Origin: Nocardioides sp. GY 10127
GTDB taxonomy: Bacteria > Actinomycetota > Actinomycetes > Propionibacteriales > Nocardioidaceae
NCBI RefSeq assembly: GCF_004919085.1
Contig: NZ_STGL01000002.1
Coordinates: forward strand, 248,001 to 312,000
DNA: 64,000 bases
Direction: 5' to 3'
Part shown: positions 1-9,910 of the stretch, piece by piece
Layout of the letters: each line of letters begins with the position of its first letter
Numbering within the stretch: position 1 is the first letter of the stretch
Translations under genes and position numbers: made by a program
Notes under the pieces: generated by a model
What the model was told of the DNA's origin: nothing
What the model saw: only the letters and a program-made list of their open reading frames with translations
The model's database searches: none

Positions 1-346
1 CGCACGCTCCTTGTCCTTCGGTCCTCCCCGACGCACCGGCGTTCGCTGGCGCTCACGGCCGACACGTCGGGTCGTCCCTGCAGGACAAGGCCGCGCGCCG
101 ACGTCCCAGGGCCGGCGTGGAGTCCCCCGATGGGTGCCGTGCAAGCGTCCGCGCGCGTCCCTCGACCTGCAGCGAGGATGACGAGGTGCCGCCCGTGAGC
201 GCCAGCGAACCGGCGGTGCCGAGGGCTCCGAGCGAAGGGCGAGGGTCATAGCGCGCGGACAGCGAGCGAAGCGAGCAATCCAAAGCAGCGGGCAGTGCAA
301 TATCCAGTTTCTCCCTGTCAGTGCCTCGTCGTACCGTCGCGACATC
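1..346. other. Intergenic stretch with nested inverted repeats
   Basis: No convincing gene is visible here. The 76-codon frame on the minus strand (53-283) is Ser/Leu/Gly-rich without domain character and is probably chance. The stretch holds a 17-bp inverted repeat, TTCGCTGGCGCTCACGG at 42-58 with its exact complement at 193-209, and an outer pair CCTTGTCC (9-16) with GGACAAGG (83-90). It precedes the ABC exporter and may be a degenerate mobile-element end or a structured intergenic region. Confidence 0.5.
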
Positions 347-3300
347 GTGACCATGACTGCACCCCCCGCTCCCGCTCCCACCGCTCCCTCCTCCCGACCG
401 GCGCCGCCGGCCGGCCGTCGGCCGGTGGACTGGCGGCGCCTCCGTTCCCCGCTGGCACTGTCGTGCCTGGTCGGGGCGTTCGTCGCCGCCGTCGGCACGT
501 CCCTGTCCACCGTCTTCGCCGGTCTGATCGCCGAGAACCCGACCGGGCGACTGCTGACGCTGCTCGCGGTCTGCGCCGTGGGTGCCGCGGTGGTGAACAC
601 GATCGCCCGCACCGTGTGGGCCGGGGTGGTGGACCGGGCCGAGGGTCGGCTGCGTGCCGACCTCCTCGACGCCGCGATGGCCCAGCCGCTGGCGGACCTG
701 TCGGAGCAGGCGGTCGGCGAGATCTACGACCGGCTAGACGACGACACCTACGAGGTCGGGAGCCTGCTGCGCCAGGGCGTGTGGCAGGCGATCGCGACGC
801 TGCTCGCGGCCGGTCCGCTGTGGGTGGTGGCGACGGTGACGTGGTGGCCCGCGCTGTTCCTGTTCCCGCTCACCGCGGCGATCACCCTGCTCGCCGTCCG
901 TCGGCTGCTCCCGGAGATCGCCCGCCGCAAGGTCGTCGAGGAGATGGCCTGGACGGACCACGCCGCCGCCATGGAGGAGGGCGTCGCCGCCCGCGACGAC
1001 CTGCGCACCAGCCTCGGCCAGGCCCACGTCGTCCGCCGCTGCGCAGAGCTCGCCGCGACGGTGCAGGCCCGCTTCGGCGCGGTGACGCACCTGGAGCGGC
1101 AGGTGGGACGCCGGTCGGGCGGCCTGCTGCACGGCCTGCTGGCCGGGGTCGGCGTGGTCGGGGTGACCCTCGTGGTCGACGGCCGGCTCTCCACGGCGTC
1201 CCTGGTCACCCTGTTCCTGGTCACCACCACGTTCGTCGGCCAGGTCGACCAGCTCGCCCGGCACCTGCCGGACCTGCAGGCCGGCCTCGGCGCGGTCATC
1301 CGGCTGCGCGACCTCATGGCCTCGGCCCCCGAGCCGTCGGGCGGCGAGCCCGTGCCCGAGGGCGCGCTCGGCCTCGAGCTGCGTGGCCTGCACTTCTCCT
1401 ACGGCACCGGCACGTACGCGCTGCGCGACGTCGACCTCGTCGTCCCGGCCGGCACGACGTGCGCCCTGGTGGGTCGGACGGGCTCGGGCAAGTCCACGCT
1501 GGCCTCCCTGGTCTCCCGCGCGCTCGACCCGGAGCCGGGCAGCGTCCTGCTGGGCGGGCGCGACGTGCTCGACCTCGACCTGCAGGAGCTGCGGGCGAGC
1601 GTCGGGGTCGTCACCCAGCGCACGGAGATCCTCGCCGGCACGCTCGCCGAGAACATCGCGCTCTTCGCGGACGTGCCGCGCACCGAGGTCGAGGCGGCGG
1701 TCGCCGAGCTCGGCCTGGACGCGTGGGTCGCGGGCCTGCCCGACGGCATCGACACCATGCTCGGCCCCGGTGGCGCCACGCTCTCCGCGGGCGAGGAGCA
1801 GCTCGTCGCGTTCGCCCGGCTGCTCGTGCGCGACGTGAAGGTCGTCGTCCTCGACGAGGCGACGGCGCGCATGGACCCGGTGACGGAGGCGCGGGTCGTG
1901 CGTGCCTCCGACCGACTGCTGACCGGACGCACCGGCATCCTCATCGCCCACCGGCTCTCCACCACGGAGCGCGCGGAGCAGGTGGCGGTGCTGGACGCCG
2001 GCACCGTCGTCCAGCAGGGCCCCCGGGTGCACCTCGCGACCCAGCCCGGGCCGTTCCGCGACCTCCTGGAGGCGGCTGCCCACGAGCCCACCCCCGGCTC
2101 CACCCCGCAGAGCGACGCCGACGCCCGTGAGCAGGACGGACCGGAGGCCGGCATCGGCTCCGCCCGCCGTACCGGCACTCCCCCGCCCGAGCCGGTGCTC
2201 GAGCCGACGCCCGGCCTGGCCCGGGCCACGTGGTCGGCGATGAGCGCGGAGCCGCGGTGGGGCCTCACGGGCATGCTGCTCTTCGCGATCTCGGCGATGT
2301 CGGGGGCCTTCGGCGTGGTCACCGCCTGGATCTGGGGCTTCCTGGTGGAGGCCCTGCAGTCCGACGGGCAGCCCTGGTGGCTGCTGGTCGCGCTCGTGGC
2401 GTCCCTGATGGTCTCCCCCTTCATCCTGGCCCAGGCGTTCGCCATCTACCCCCGCTGGTGGGTCGCGGTGATGATGCGGGTCCGCGGGTCGGTGCTGCAG
2501 GGGCAGACCGCCCAGCACCGCCTGGTGCGCACGCCTCCCGGCGAGGCGGTCGCCCGCGCGATGGACGCCGACCGGTTGGCGCGGTACGCCGACCGCTGGG
2601 TCGACTTCGTCAACGGCCTGCTCATCGTCGCCGTGACCATGCTGCTGTCCTGGAACGTGTTCACCGGCCTGGTGCTGCTCGCGGTGATGGCGGCCTCGGC
2701 CCTGGCCTCGTCGTTCGGACGCCGCGTGGCCGGGCGGTCGGCCGCCGCCTCGTCCTCGGCACGGGCCCGCTTCGGCCGGTCGCTGGTCTCGGCGATGGAG
2801 TCGATCAGGACCGTGAAGCTGGCGGCGGCCACGCCCGAGGTGCACCGCCACCTGCACCGCGTCGACTCCGGTCGCGTGGAGGCGGCGGTGCGCGAGCACC
2901 GCGTGCAGGCGATGCTCGACGGCGTGCCGATCGTGATGGTCCAGTGCGGCGTGGTCGCCGCCTGGGGCGTGCACGTCGCGGGCGGCTGGGGCCTGGCCAC
3001 GGCGATCCTGGTCGCCAACGCGGTCAACGGGTTCGACTGGTTCGGCCGGGTCGCGGGCTCGGTGGTCACCGAGGCCCCCGGCACCCGTGCCTGGTACCGC
3101 GAGACCAGCCGCCTGGCCGGCGGGGGCGACCTCATGCACCAGGCCGAGGGCGTCGACCTCATCTCGGGCGCGGCCCCGCTGCCCGCGCCCGGCCTGGCGG
3201 ACCCGCTGGCCGAGCTGTCGGTGCGCGGTCTCACCGTCACGCACGACGACGGGACGATCGGGATCAGCGACGTGGACCTCACGGTGCGCCGCGGCGAGCT

Positions 3301-3889
3301 CGTGCTGCTGCTGGGCCAGGTCGGCTCCGGCAAGTCGAGCCTCCTGGCGGCGCTGGCCGGGCTGGTGCACTCCGCCGGCGCCCTCACCTGGAACGGCGCC
3401 GACCTCGGCGACCGGCAGGCCGCGCTGCGGCCGGGGCGCGTGGCGTACGTCGCGCAGGTGCCGCGGGTGCTCTCGGGCACCTTCACCGGCAACATCACGC
3501 TCGACCACCCGGACCGCGAGGTCTGGCCCGCGGTCGAGGCCGCGCGGCTGGGCCGGGACGTGGCGGACGCCGGCGGGCCCGACTCGCTCGTCGGCCACCG
3601 CGGCGTCCGGCTCTCCGGCGGCCAGGTCCAGCGGCTCGCGCTCGCGCGGGCCCTGGCGTGCGAGGCCGAGGTGCTGCTCGCCGACGACGTGTCGTCCGCC
3701 CTGGACGCCGCGACGGAGATCGAGCTCTGGGAGGCGCTGCGCGGGCGTGGCGCCACCGTCGTGGGCGCCACCTCGAAGGCAGCGGCCCTCGCCCGCGCGG
3801 ACCAGGTCGTCGTCGTCGCGGACGGCACCGTCGCCGAGACGGGCCCGTGGTCCGACCTGGCGGCCAGGTGGGGCCACCTGGCCGGCTGA
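347..3889 (+). CDS. Fused ABC exporter (TMD-NBD-TMD-NBD)
   Basis: This 1180-residue protein joins two complete ABC half-exporters: a membrane domain (about 30-320), an ATPase (about 345-580), a second membrane domain (about 640-900) and a second ATPase (about 945-1180). NBD1 has Walker A GRTGSGKST, a non-consensus signature LSAGEEQ and Walker B VVVLDEAT with the catalytic Glu. NBD2 has Walker A GQVGSGKSS, a good signature LSGGQ, and Walker B VLLADDVSS, where the residue after the Walker Asp is Asp instead of Glu. This indicates one canonical and one degenerate ATP site, as in many heterodimeric exporters, here on a single chain. The substrate cannot be told; type IV (ABCB/MsbA-like) exporters move lipids, peptides or drugs out of the cell. 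The start is GTG at 347; ATG at 353 is the alternative. Neither has a clear Shine-Dalgarno sequence. Confidence 0.88.
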   Translation: MTMTAPPAPAPTAPSSRPAPPAGRRPVDWRRLRSPLALSCLVGAFVAAVGTSLSTVFAGLIAENPTGRLLTLLAVCAVGAAVVNTIARTVWAGVVDRAEGRLRADLLDAAMAQPLADLSEQAVGEIYDRLDDDTYEVGSLLRQGVWQAIATLLAAGPLWVVATVTWWPALFLFPLTAAITLLAVRRLLPEIARRKVVEEMAWTDHAAAMEEGVAARDDLRTSLGQAHVVRRCAELAATVQARFGAVTHLERQVGRRSGGLLHGLLAGVGVVGVTLVVDGRLSTASLVTLFLVTTTFVGQVDQLARHLPDLQAGLGAVIRLRDLMASAPEPSGGEPVPEGALGLELRGLHFSYGTGTYALRDVDLVVPAGTTCALVGRTGSGKSTLASLVSRALDPEPGSVLLGGRDVLDLDLQELRASVGVVTQRTEILAGTLAENIALFADVPRTEVEAAVAELGLDAWVAGLPDGIDTMLGPGGATLSAGEEQLVAFARLLVRDVKVVVLDEATARMDPVTEARVVRASDRLLTGRTGILIAHRLSTTERAEQVAVLDAGTVVQQGPRVHLATQPGPFRDLLEAAAHEPTPGSTPQSDADAREQDGPEAGIGSARRTGTPPPEPVLEPTPGLARATWSAMSAEPRWGLTGMLLFAISAMSGAFGVVTAWIWGFLVEALQSDGQPWWLLVALVASLMVSPFILAQAFAIYPRWWVAVMMRVRGSVLQGQTAQHRLVRTPPGEAVARAMDADRLARYADRWVDFVNGLLIVAVTMLLSWNVFTGLVLLAVMAASALASSFGRRVAGRSAAASSSARARFGRSLVSAMESIRTVKLAAATPEVHRHLHRVDSGRVEAAVREHRVQAMLDGVPIVMVQCGVVAAWGVHVAGGWGLATAILVANAVNGFDWFGRVAGSVVTEAPGTRAWYRETSRLAGGGDLMHQAEGVDLISGAAPLPAPGLADPLAELSVRGLTVTHDDGTIGISDVDLTVRRGELVLLLGQVGSGKSSLLAALAGLVHSAGALTWNGADLGDRQAALRPGRVAYVAQVPRVLSGTFTGNITLDHPDREVWPAVEAARLGRDVADAGGPDSLVGHRGVRLSGGQVQRLALARALACEAEVLLADDVSSALDAATEIELWEALRGRGATVVGATSKAAALARADQVVVVADGTVAETGPWSDLAARWGHLAG

Positions 3890-3941
3890 CCCGACCCGGA
3901 CGGGGGTGTCCCGCGGGGCGACGCGCTGGCAGGCTCGAGGC

Positions 3942-4847
3942 ATGTCGCTGCACGTCGTCATCGCGGGCGCCTCCGGCTTCCTGGGCACCCGGCTCACCGC
4001 CGGCCTCGAGGCCCGGGGGCACCGCGTCACCGCCCTCGTCCGCCACCCGACGAACCGGCCGAGCGAGGCCGCCTGGGACCCGTACTCGGACGTCTACCCG
4101 CCCGAGGTCATCGAGGCCGCGGACGTCGTCGTGAACCTGGCCGGCGCCCCGCTGCTGGGCAACCCGCACTCGCAGAAGTGGGCCGACGCCGTCCTGGAGA
4201 GCCGGGTGACGACCACCCGCCTCCTGGCCCGGGCGATCGCCCGCAGCGACTCACGGCCGGCGTTCCTGGCCGGCAGCGGGGTGAGCATCTACGGCGACCA
4301 GGGCTCGACCGTCCTCACCGAGACGTCCTCCAGCCTGGGCGACGCCTTCCTCACCCGCGTCGCCCGCGAGTGGGAGGCGGCGACCGCGCCGGCCGAGGAA
4401 GCCGGCGCCCGCGTCGTCCACCTGCGCACGGCCCCGGTGATGGACCGCCGCAGCGCGCCCCTCTCCCAGCTCCGGCTGCTGTTCTCCCTCGGCCTGGGCG
4501 CACGCCTCGGCTCGGGCGAGCAGCACATGGCGATGATCTCCGCCCGCGACTGGGTGGGCGCGGTCACGCACCTCGCGGAGGACCCCGAGGCGCGCGGCCC
4601 GGTCAACCTGTGCAGCGTCGAGACCCCGACGAACGCGGAGTTCACCACCGCGCTGGCCAAGGCTCTCCACCGGCCGGCCCTGGCGTTCGTCCCCGCCCCG
4701 CTCATGAAGGCCGGCGCCGGGCGGCTCGCGCCCGAGCTGCTCGGGTCGCTCAACCTCCGGCCGGCCGCCCTGCAGACGTTCGGCTACACCCACCTGGACG
4801 CGGACGTGGACGCCGTGCTGGCGGCCGGGCTCGCCGCCGCGGACTGA
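3942..4847 (+). CDS. TIGR01777-type NAD(P)-dependent epimerase/SDR
   Basis: A 301-residue cytoplasmic protein with the Rossmann nucleotide-binding signature GASGFLG at its N-terminus (about residues 8-14). The body matches the extended SDR family TIGR01777 (SDR39U1/YfcH-like), including NLAGAPL, GSGVSIYG and ARDWVGAV segments and the C-terminal small domain. Members bind NAD(P)H, but their substrates are mostly unknown. The ATG at 3942 begins 52 bases after the ABC exporter stop, so the two could be co-transcribed. A long in-frame extension upstream overlaps the exporter and is not needed. Confidence 0.85.
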   Translation: MSLHVVIAGASGFLGTRLTAGLEARGHRVTALVRHPTNRPSEAAWDPYSDVYPPEVIEAADVVVNLAGAPLLGNPHSQKWADAVLESRVTTTRLLARAIARSDSRPAFLAGSGVSIYGDQGSTVLTETSSSLGDAFLTRVAREWEAATAPAEEAGARVVHLRTAPVMDRRSAPLSQLRLLFSLGLGARLGSGEQHMAMISARDWVGAVTHLAEDPEARGPVNLCSVETPTNAEFTTALAKALHRPALAFVPAPLMKAGAGRLAPELLGSLNLRPAALQTFGYTHLDADVDAVLAAGLAAAD

Positions 4848-4903
4848 CGGCCCCGGGCCGGCACCGTACTGACAGCGCCGGCCGGGCTGCGGCCGCGGGC
4901 CGC

Positions 4904-5629
4904 TCACGAGGCCCGGCGCACCTCCCGCACCACCCAGCCGCGCGTCTGCCGCACCAGCACCAGCACCCGCGTCGTGGGCTCGTCCCCGGGCAGGGTCTGG
5001 CCGGTGGCCGCCCCGGTGCGCACCCGCTCGACCGTGCCACCGGCGAGCTGGTCGGTGACCCGGACGCGCACGAGCCGGGGCCGGTCGACGAGGGACTCGA
5101 CAGCGAGGACGCGGGTGTCGAGGTCGGCGACCCGCAGGCCCCGGTCCTGCCAGGCGCGCAGCATCGCGACGTCCGCCCGTCCCGCGGACGAGCCGCGCTC
5201 GTAGAGCCGCCTCAGCGTCAGCGGGTCGGACGCCGCCCACGCGACGGCACGGCGGGCGTCCCACGCCGTCACCAGCTGACGGGCCCGGGTGTCGGCCGCG
5301 CTCGCGGCCCTCGAGCCCGTCGCGCCGGGGGTCGCGGTGGCGGTCGCGGCGCCCTGGGCCGCGGCAGCCCCTGGCGTCCCCGCTCCCCCGGCTCTTGCCG
5401 CCCCCGCCTCCCCTCGCTCCGCCGCCACCGCGACGGGCACCGGCCCGCTCACCCCGACCCCCAGGAGGCGGAGCCCCACCGCGAAGGCGAGCACCACCAC
5501 GCTCAGCACCAGCGCGGCGAGCCCGACCACCAGCGGCAGCGGCAGCCGGACCCGTTCCCGGGGCGCGATGCGCGAGCCCCCGCGCCGGGGGCGGTGGGAG
5601 GGACTGTGGCGGGCGAGGGCGGCGCTCAT
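4904..5629 (-). CDS. Hypothetical single-span membrane protein
   Basis: I do not recognise a named family. The 241-residue product has a basic N-terminus, one strong transmembrane segment (about residues 30-57), an Ala/Gly/Thr-rich linker (about 70-110) and a soluble C-terminal domain (about 112-241) with short beta-like stretches ([27 protein letters not shown]). This layout, with a membrane anchor, a disordered linker and a small NTF2-like extracellular domain, is common in actinobacterial envelope proteins; the NTF2-like assignment is inference. It converges with the epimerase gene and is divergent from lipB, sharing the 64-base gap upstream. Confidence 0.65.
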   Translation of the reverse strand: MSAALARHSPSHRPRRGGSRIAPRERVRLPLPLVVGLAALVLSVVVLAFAVGLRLLGVGVSGPVPVAVAAERGEAGAARAGGAGTPGAAAAQGAATATATPGATGSRAASAADTRARQLVTAWDARRAVAWAASDPLTLRRLYERGSSAGRADVAMLRAWQDRGLRVADLDTRVLAVESLVDRPRLVRVRVTDQLAGGTVERVRTGAATGQTLPGDEPTTRVLVLVRQTRGWVVREVRRAS

Positions 5630-5693
5630 GCGCGCGTCCTACCCCCGCGACGAGGGCGGCTCACCCGTTTCCACAGGCGTATCGTCTGCGCCC

Positions 5694-6533
5694 ATGAGCA
5701 CGCACCAGGTCGGCACCGACGCTCCCGCCACGTCCCCCGCCACGGACCTCTCCGTGGGCGCGCCCGCCTCGGCCCTCGAGCGGGCCCGCGCCGCGGGTGG
5801 CGAGGTCGCGTTCGAGGTCGCCGGGCTGGGCGGGGACGCCGTCGGCTACCTGGACGCCTGGGAGCTCCAGCGTCGCGTGCACGCCGAGGTGGTCGCGGGC
5901 GACCGGCCGGCCACCGTCCTGCTCCTGGAGCACCCGCCCACGTTCACCGCCGGCAAGCGCACGGAGCCGCACGAGCGCCCGGCCGACTCCGGCGGCGCCC
6001 CCGTGATCGACGTGGACCGCGGCGGCAAGATCACCTTCCACGGTCCCGGCCAGCTGGTCGCGTACCCGATCGTCCCGCTGCCGGACCACGTGCTCGTCGT
6101 CGACTTCGTGCGCCGCATGGAGGAGGCGATGATCCGGGCCTGCGCCGACCTCGGCGTGGTCACCGGCCGGGTGCCCGGCCGCTCCGGCGCCTGGCTCGCC
6201 GCGGAGCCCGGCCTGCCCGAGCGGAAGGTCGGAGCCATCGGCATCCGGGTCTCCCACGGCGTGACGATGCACGGCATCGCCCTCAACTGCGACGTCGACC
6301 TCGGCTGGTTCGACCGGTTCGTCCCGTGCGGCATCGCGGACGCCGGCGTCACCTCGCTCTCCCGCGAGCTCGGGCGGGACGTGCCCGTCACCGAGCTGCT
6401 GCCGGTCCTGCGCGCGCGGCTGGCCGAGATGCTCGCGTGGGAGCCGTACTCCCCGAGCCCGGACGCCGGCCCCGCCGTCGACGACGCCGACCACGGTCCG
6501 CGAGTCACCCTGCTGCGTCCGTCCGCGGGCTGA
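5694..6533 (+). CDS. lipB: Octanoyltransferase LipB
   Basis: LipB transfers octanoyl groups from acyl carrier protein to lipoyl domains, the first step of de novo lipoate synthesis in the cytoplasm. The 279-residue product has the family signatures [42 protein letters not shown] with catalytic Lys178, and FVPCGI with catalytic Cys212. The N-terminal extension of about 40 residues beyond the catalytic fold is usual in actinobacteria. The ATG at 5694 was chosen because the frame upstream is Ala/Pro/Arg noise. lipA lies 2.2 kb downstream with an ABC pair inserted between them. Confidence 0.95.
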   Translation: MSTHQVGTDAPATSPATDLSVGAPASALERARAAGGEVAFEVAGLGGDAVGYLDAWELQRRVHAEVVAGDRPATVLLLEHPPTFTAGKRTEPHERPADSGGAPVIDVDRGGKITFHGPGQLVAYPIVPLPDHVLVVDFVRRMEEAMIRACADLGVVTGRVPGRSGAWLAAEPGLPERKVGAIGIRVSHGVTMHGIALNCDVDLGWFDRFVPCGIADAGVTSLSRELGRDVPVTELLPVLRARLAEMLAWEPYSPSPDAGPAVDDADHGPRVTLLRPSAG

Positions 6534-6594
6534 CGCAGGAGCGGCACCCGCGCGTCCCTCCCCCGCCGTGGGCGGCCTGTGCCATGCTCCGCCC

Positions 6595-7644
6595 GTGAGC
6601 GAGACCCTGACGGACGGAACGGCGGGGGGCGCGGCCCCCACCGGCGAGCCGGTGATCGAGACGCGCGGCCTGCGCAAGGTCTACCGCGGCCGGAAGGGCA
6701 CGCACGTCGCCGTGGACGGGCTCGACCTGCGCGTCCCCGCCGGCGGCGTGCACGGGTTCCTCGGGCCCAACGGCTCGGGCAAGACCACGACCATCAGGAT
6801 GCTGCTCGGGCTGGCCCGCCCGACCGCGGGGTCGATGCGGCTGTTCGGCGAGGAGGTCCCGGCCCGGCTGCCGGCCGTCATCGGGCGCGTGGGCGCCGTC
6901 GTGGAGTCCCCGAAGTTCTCCCCCAACCTCACCGGCCGGCAGAACCTGCGCCTGCTGGCGCGCTCGGTGGGCGTGCCCGACGAACGCGTGGAGCGGGCGG
7001 TGGCCACCGTGGGGCTCACCGGCCGGGAGAAGGAACGCTACAAGGGCTACTCGCTCGGCATGAAGCAGCGGCTCGCGATCGCCGCCACCCTGCTGAAGGA
7101 CCCGGCGCTGCTCATCCTCGACGAGCCGACGAACGGGCTCGACCCGGCGGGCATCCGCGAGGTCCGCGACACGATCACCGGCCTCGGCGAGCAGGGCGTC
7201 ACCGTGCTGCTGAGCAGCCACATCCTCGCGGAGGTGCAGCAGGTCTGCACGTCCGCCACCATCGTCGGACGCGGCCGGCTGCTGGCCTCCGGACGCGTGG
7301 ACGACCTCCTCGGCGCCGCCACCCGCCACCGGGTCACGGTGGCCGGCGACCTCGGTGCGGCGGCCGACGTCCTCACGCGGGCGGGCCTGGCCGCGACGCC
7401 CGAGCCCCCGGCCCACGGCCATCAGGGCCAAGGCCATCAGGGCCACGGGGCCGGCCCCGCGCTGCTCGTCGAGGGCGACGACCCCGCCGCGATCACCCGG
7501 GCACTGGGCGAGGCCGGGCTCTGGCTCACCTCGCTGGTGCCGCTCAAGCGCGACCTCGAGCAGCTGTTCCTCGAGGTCACCGCCGGGCAGGGGCCGGGCA
7601 TGACGATGCCCGCGGACTGGTCCGGCGCCGGGGAGGTCTCCTGA
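6595..7644 (+). CDS. ABC transporter ATP-binding protein
   Basis: A 349-residue ATPase of the drug/antibiotic (CcmA/DrrA-like) export group. It shows Walker [10 protein letters not shown], signature YSLGMKQRL, Walker [14 protein letters not shown] and a switch His in [11 protein letters not shown]-terminal regulatory extension contains a short Gly-His-Gln repeat ([11 protein letters not shown]). It partners the permease directly downstream, whose ATG shares one base with this stop (TGATG). The GTG at 6595 is preferred over the in-frame GTG at 6568 because family similarity begins just after it. The substrate is unknown. Confidence 0.88.
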   Translation: MSETLTDGTAGGAAPTGEPVIETRGLRKVYRGRKGTHVAVDGLDLRVPAGGVHGFLGPNGSGKTTTIRMLLGLARPTAGSMRLFGEEVPARLPAVIGRVGAVVESPKFSPNLTGRQNLRLLARSVGVPDERVERAVATVGLTGREKERYKGYSLGMKQRLAIAATLLKDPALLILDEPTNGLDPAGIREVRDTITGLGEQGVTVLLSSHILAEVQQVCTSATIVGRGRLLASGRVDDLLGAATRHRVTVAGDLGAAADVLTRAGLAATPEPPAHGHQGQGHQGHGAGPALLVEGDDPAAITRALGEAGLWLTSLVPLKRDLEQLFLEVTAGQGPGMTMPADWSGAGEVS

Positions 7645-8678
7645 TGCGGCACCTCCTGCGCGCCGAGGCCGACCGCCTGCGCTGGCGGCGGGCCGTCGTC
7701 CTGCTGGTCCTCGGCGGCGTCCTGCTCACCGCCTTCACCTTCGCCGTCACCGCCTGGAACACTCGACCGGTCTCCCAGGCCGAGCTCGACGCCGTGTTCT
7801 CCGAGCGCTACGCCGCCTCCGAGCTCGCGGAGTGCCAGGCGCACCCGCGGCGCTACCTGAGCGGCGCGGTGATCGACGACTCCACGGTCGACGGCACAAC
7901 GTCGGACGGCGCCGGCAGCGACACCCTCGTGGAGCAGCGGTGCCGCGACCTGCTCTCCTCCTGGTACGGGCTGCGGCCGACCCTCGACCCGCAGAACTCC
8001 CTCGAGAACGGCGTGGCCGGCGTCAGCGCCGTGCTCGTCCTGCTGCTCCTGCTGGTCGGCACGACGTTCGCCGGGCACGACTGGAGCACCGGCTCGATGA
8101 GCAACCAGCTCCTCTACGAGCCCCGGCGCGCACGCGTCTGGGGTGCCAAGGCGCTCGTGGTGACCGCGGCGGCCATGGCGGTCTGCGCCGTGCTGCTGGG
8201 CGCGCTCTGGGGCGGGCTGCTCGGGCTGGCGGCGCTGCGGGACATCACGGTGGCCCCCGGGGTGCCGGGCGACGGCTGGGCCCAGGTGGCGAGGACGACG
8301 CTGCTGGCGGGGCTCGCCGCGCTGCTCGGCTTCGCGCTGACGATGCTGTTCCGCAGCACGGTGGCCACGATCGCCGTCCTCTTCGCCCTCGCGCTCACCA
8401 GCGGCGGACTCTTCCTCACCCTCGGGATCTTCGGCACGTCGGGCCGCTGGGAGCCCGCCACCAACGTGGCCGCCCTCGTCGTCGGCGAGGCCGACTACTA
8501 CGACGAGTCGGTCCTGGCGCCGGAGTGCTTCCGACCGAACGGGGGCCTGCGCTGGAAGCGTGCCGGGTGCGATCCGTACCGCACCGTCGGCGCCGTGCAG
8601 GGCGGGCTCTACGTGGGGACAGGTGTCGCGTTGGTGTGCGTCGGCTCGGTCCTGGTGCACCGCCGTCGCGACGTCTGA
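7644..8678 (+). CDS. ABC transporter permease (ABC-2 type)
   Basis: A 344-residue membrane protein with about six predicted spans: one at residues 17-37, an external loop of about 110 residues, and the rest between about 125 and 340. The loop has several Cys residues ([13 protein letters not shown]) and the C-terminal loop has another pair (APECFRP, RAGCDPY), so external disulfides are possible. It overlaps the upstream ATPase stop by one base (TGATG), which indicates translational coupling and a two-component exporter. The family is known for antibiotic, lipid or polymer export; nothing here fixes the substrate. Confidence 0.82.
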   Translation: MRHLLRAEADRLRWRRAVVLLVLGGVLLTAFTFAVTAWNTRPVSQAELDAVFSERYAASELAECQAHPRRYLSGAVIDDSTVDGTTSDGAGSDTLVEQRCRDLLSSWYGLRPTLDPQNSLENGVAGVSAVLVLLLLLVGTTFAGHDWSTGSMSNQLLYEPRRARVWGAKALVVTAAAMAVCAVLLGALWGGLLGLAALRDITVAPGVPGDGWAQVARTTLLAGLAALLGFALTMLFRSTVATIAVLFALALTSGGLFLTLGIFGTSGRWEPATNVAALVVGEADYYDESVLAPECFRPNGGLRWKRAGCDPYRTVGAVQGGLYVGTGVALVCVGSVLVHRRRDV

Positions 8679-8746
8679 GCGTCGGCCCCGTCCGCGGCCC
8701 GCGCTCAGGTTCGGCTCAGGCGGCCTCGCGCCGTACGCTCTGGGGC

Positions 8747-9787
8747 GTGACGCAGGCACCCAGCACGCCCACCTCCACCGGCTCCTCCGCGATCGATGCG
8801 GGCGGCCGCAAGCTGCTGCGCATCGAGGCGCGCAACGCGGAGACCCCGATCGAGCGCAAGCCCGAGTGGATCAAGACCCGCGCCAAGATGGGCCCGCAGT
8901 ACAAGGAGCTCCAGGGCCTGGTGAAGGGCGAGGGCCTGCACACCGTCTGCCAGGAGGCCGGCTGCCCCAACATCTTCGAGTGCTGGGAGGACCGCGAGGC
9001 CACCTTCCTCATCGGCGGCGAGCAGTGCACCCGGCGCTGCGACTTCTGCCAGATCGACACCGGCAAGCCGTCCCCGCTCGACCGCGACGAGCCCCGGCGC
9101 GTCGCCGAGTCCGTCCGGACGATGGGCCTGCGCTACTCCACGATCACCGGCGTGGCACGTGACGATCTCGAGGACGGCGGCGCGTGGCTGTACGCCGAGA
9201 CGGTCCGGCAGATCCACGAGCTCAACCCCGAGACGGGCGTCGAGAACCTCATCCCCGACTTCAACGGGAAGCCCGACCTGCTGCAGCAGGTCTTCGAGTC
9301 CCGCCCCGAGGTGCTCGCCCACAACGTCGAGACCGTGCCGCGCATCTTCAAGCGCATCCGGCCCGCGTTCCGCTACGAGCGCTCGCTCGACGTGATCACC
9401 CAGGCCCGGGACTTCGGCCTGGTGACGAAGTCGAACCTCATCCTCGGCATGGGCGAGACCCGCGAGGAGATCAGCCAGGCGCTGCACGACCTGCACGAGG
9501 CCGGCTGCGAGCTCGTCACCATCACCCAGTACCTGCGGCCCTCCAAGCGGCACCACCCCGTCGAGCGGTGGGTCAAGCCCGAGGAGTTCGTGGACCTCAA
9601 GGACGAGGCCGACGAGATCGGCTTCTCCGGCGTCATGTCCGGCCCGCTCGTGCGGTCCTCCTACCGCGCCGGCCGCCTCTACCAGCAGGCGATGGCCGCG
9701 CGTGAGGACGCCGGGCAGGACGCCGGGCAGGCGACCGGGACGGGCGCCGGGCAGGGCCTCGGGCAGTCCGCGAACGCCCCGGCCTGA
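8747..9787 (+). CDS. lipA: Lipoyl synthase LipA
   Basis: LipA is the radical-SAM enzyme that inserts two sulfurs into octanoyl groups placed by LipB. Both iron-sulfur sites are visible in the 346-residue protein: the auxiliary cluster CX4CX5C (Cys68, Cys73, Cys79) and the radical-SAM cluster CX3CX2C in CTRRCDFC (Cys94, Cys98, Cys101). The RSSYRAG motif near the C-terminus supplies the serine ligand of the auxiliary cluster. The start GTG at 8747 gives MTQAPSTP. The C-terminal tail is a Gly/Ala/Gln low-complexity stretch (residues about 325-346) outside the catalytic fold. Confidence 0.96.
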   Translation: MTQAPSTPTSTGSSAIDAGGRKLLRIEARNAETPIERKPEWIKTRAKMGPQYKELQGLVKGEGLHTVCQEAGCPNIFECWEDREATFLIGGEQCTRRCDFCQIDTGKPSPLDRDEPRRVAESVRTMGLRYSTITGVARDDLEDGGAWLYAETVRQIHELNPETGVENLIPDFNGKPDLLQQVFESRPEVLAHNVETVPRIFKRIRPAFRYERSLDVITQARDFGLVTKSNLILGMGETREEISQALHDLHEAGCELVTITQYLRPSKRHHPVERWVKPEEFVDLKDEADEIGFSGVMSGPLVRSSYRAGRLYQQAMAAREDAGQDAGQATGTGAGQGLGQSANAPA

Positions 9788-9910
9788 CCGGGTACCCCCT
9801 GACGTAGAATCGACCCCCGGCGCTCCGGCCGGTCCGCAGGACCCTCCGGACGTGCCGAGCCCGCGCCTGTCCTGGCCGCGGGAGGACCGACGAGCGAGGC
9901 ACGCCACCAG

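Noticed and set aside
53..283. 76-residue minus-strand frame at the window start
   Set aside because: No domain, no ribosome binding site, and it overlaps inverted repeats.
734..4030. 1098-residue minus-strand frame opposite the ABC exporter
   Set aside because: Composition is Arg/Gly/His/Asp noise typical of the antisense of GC-rich genes; the plus strand has clear ABC motifs.
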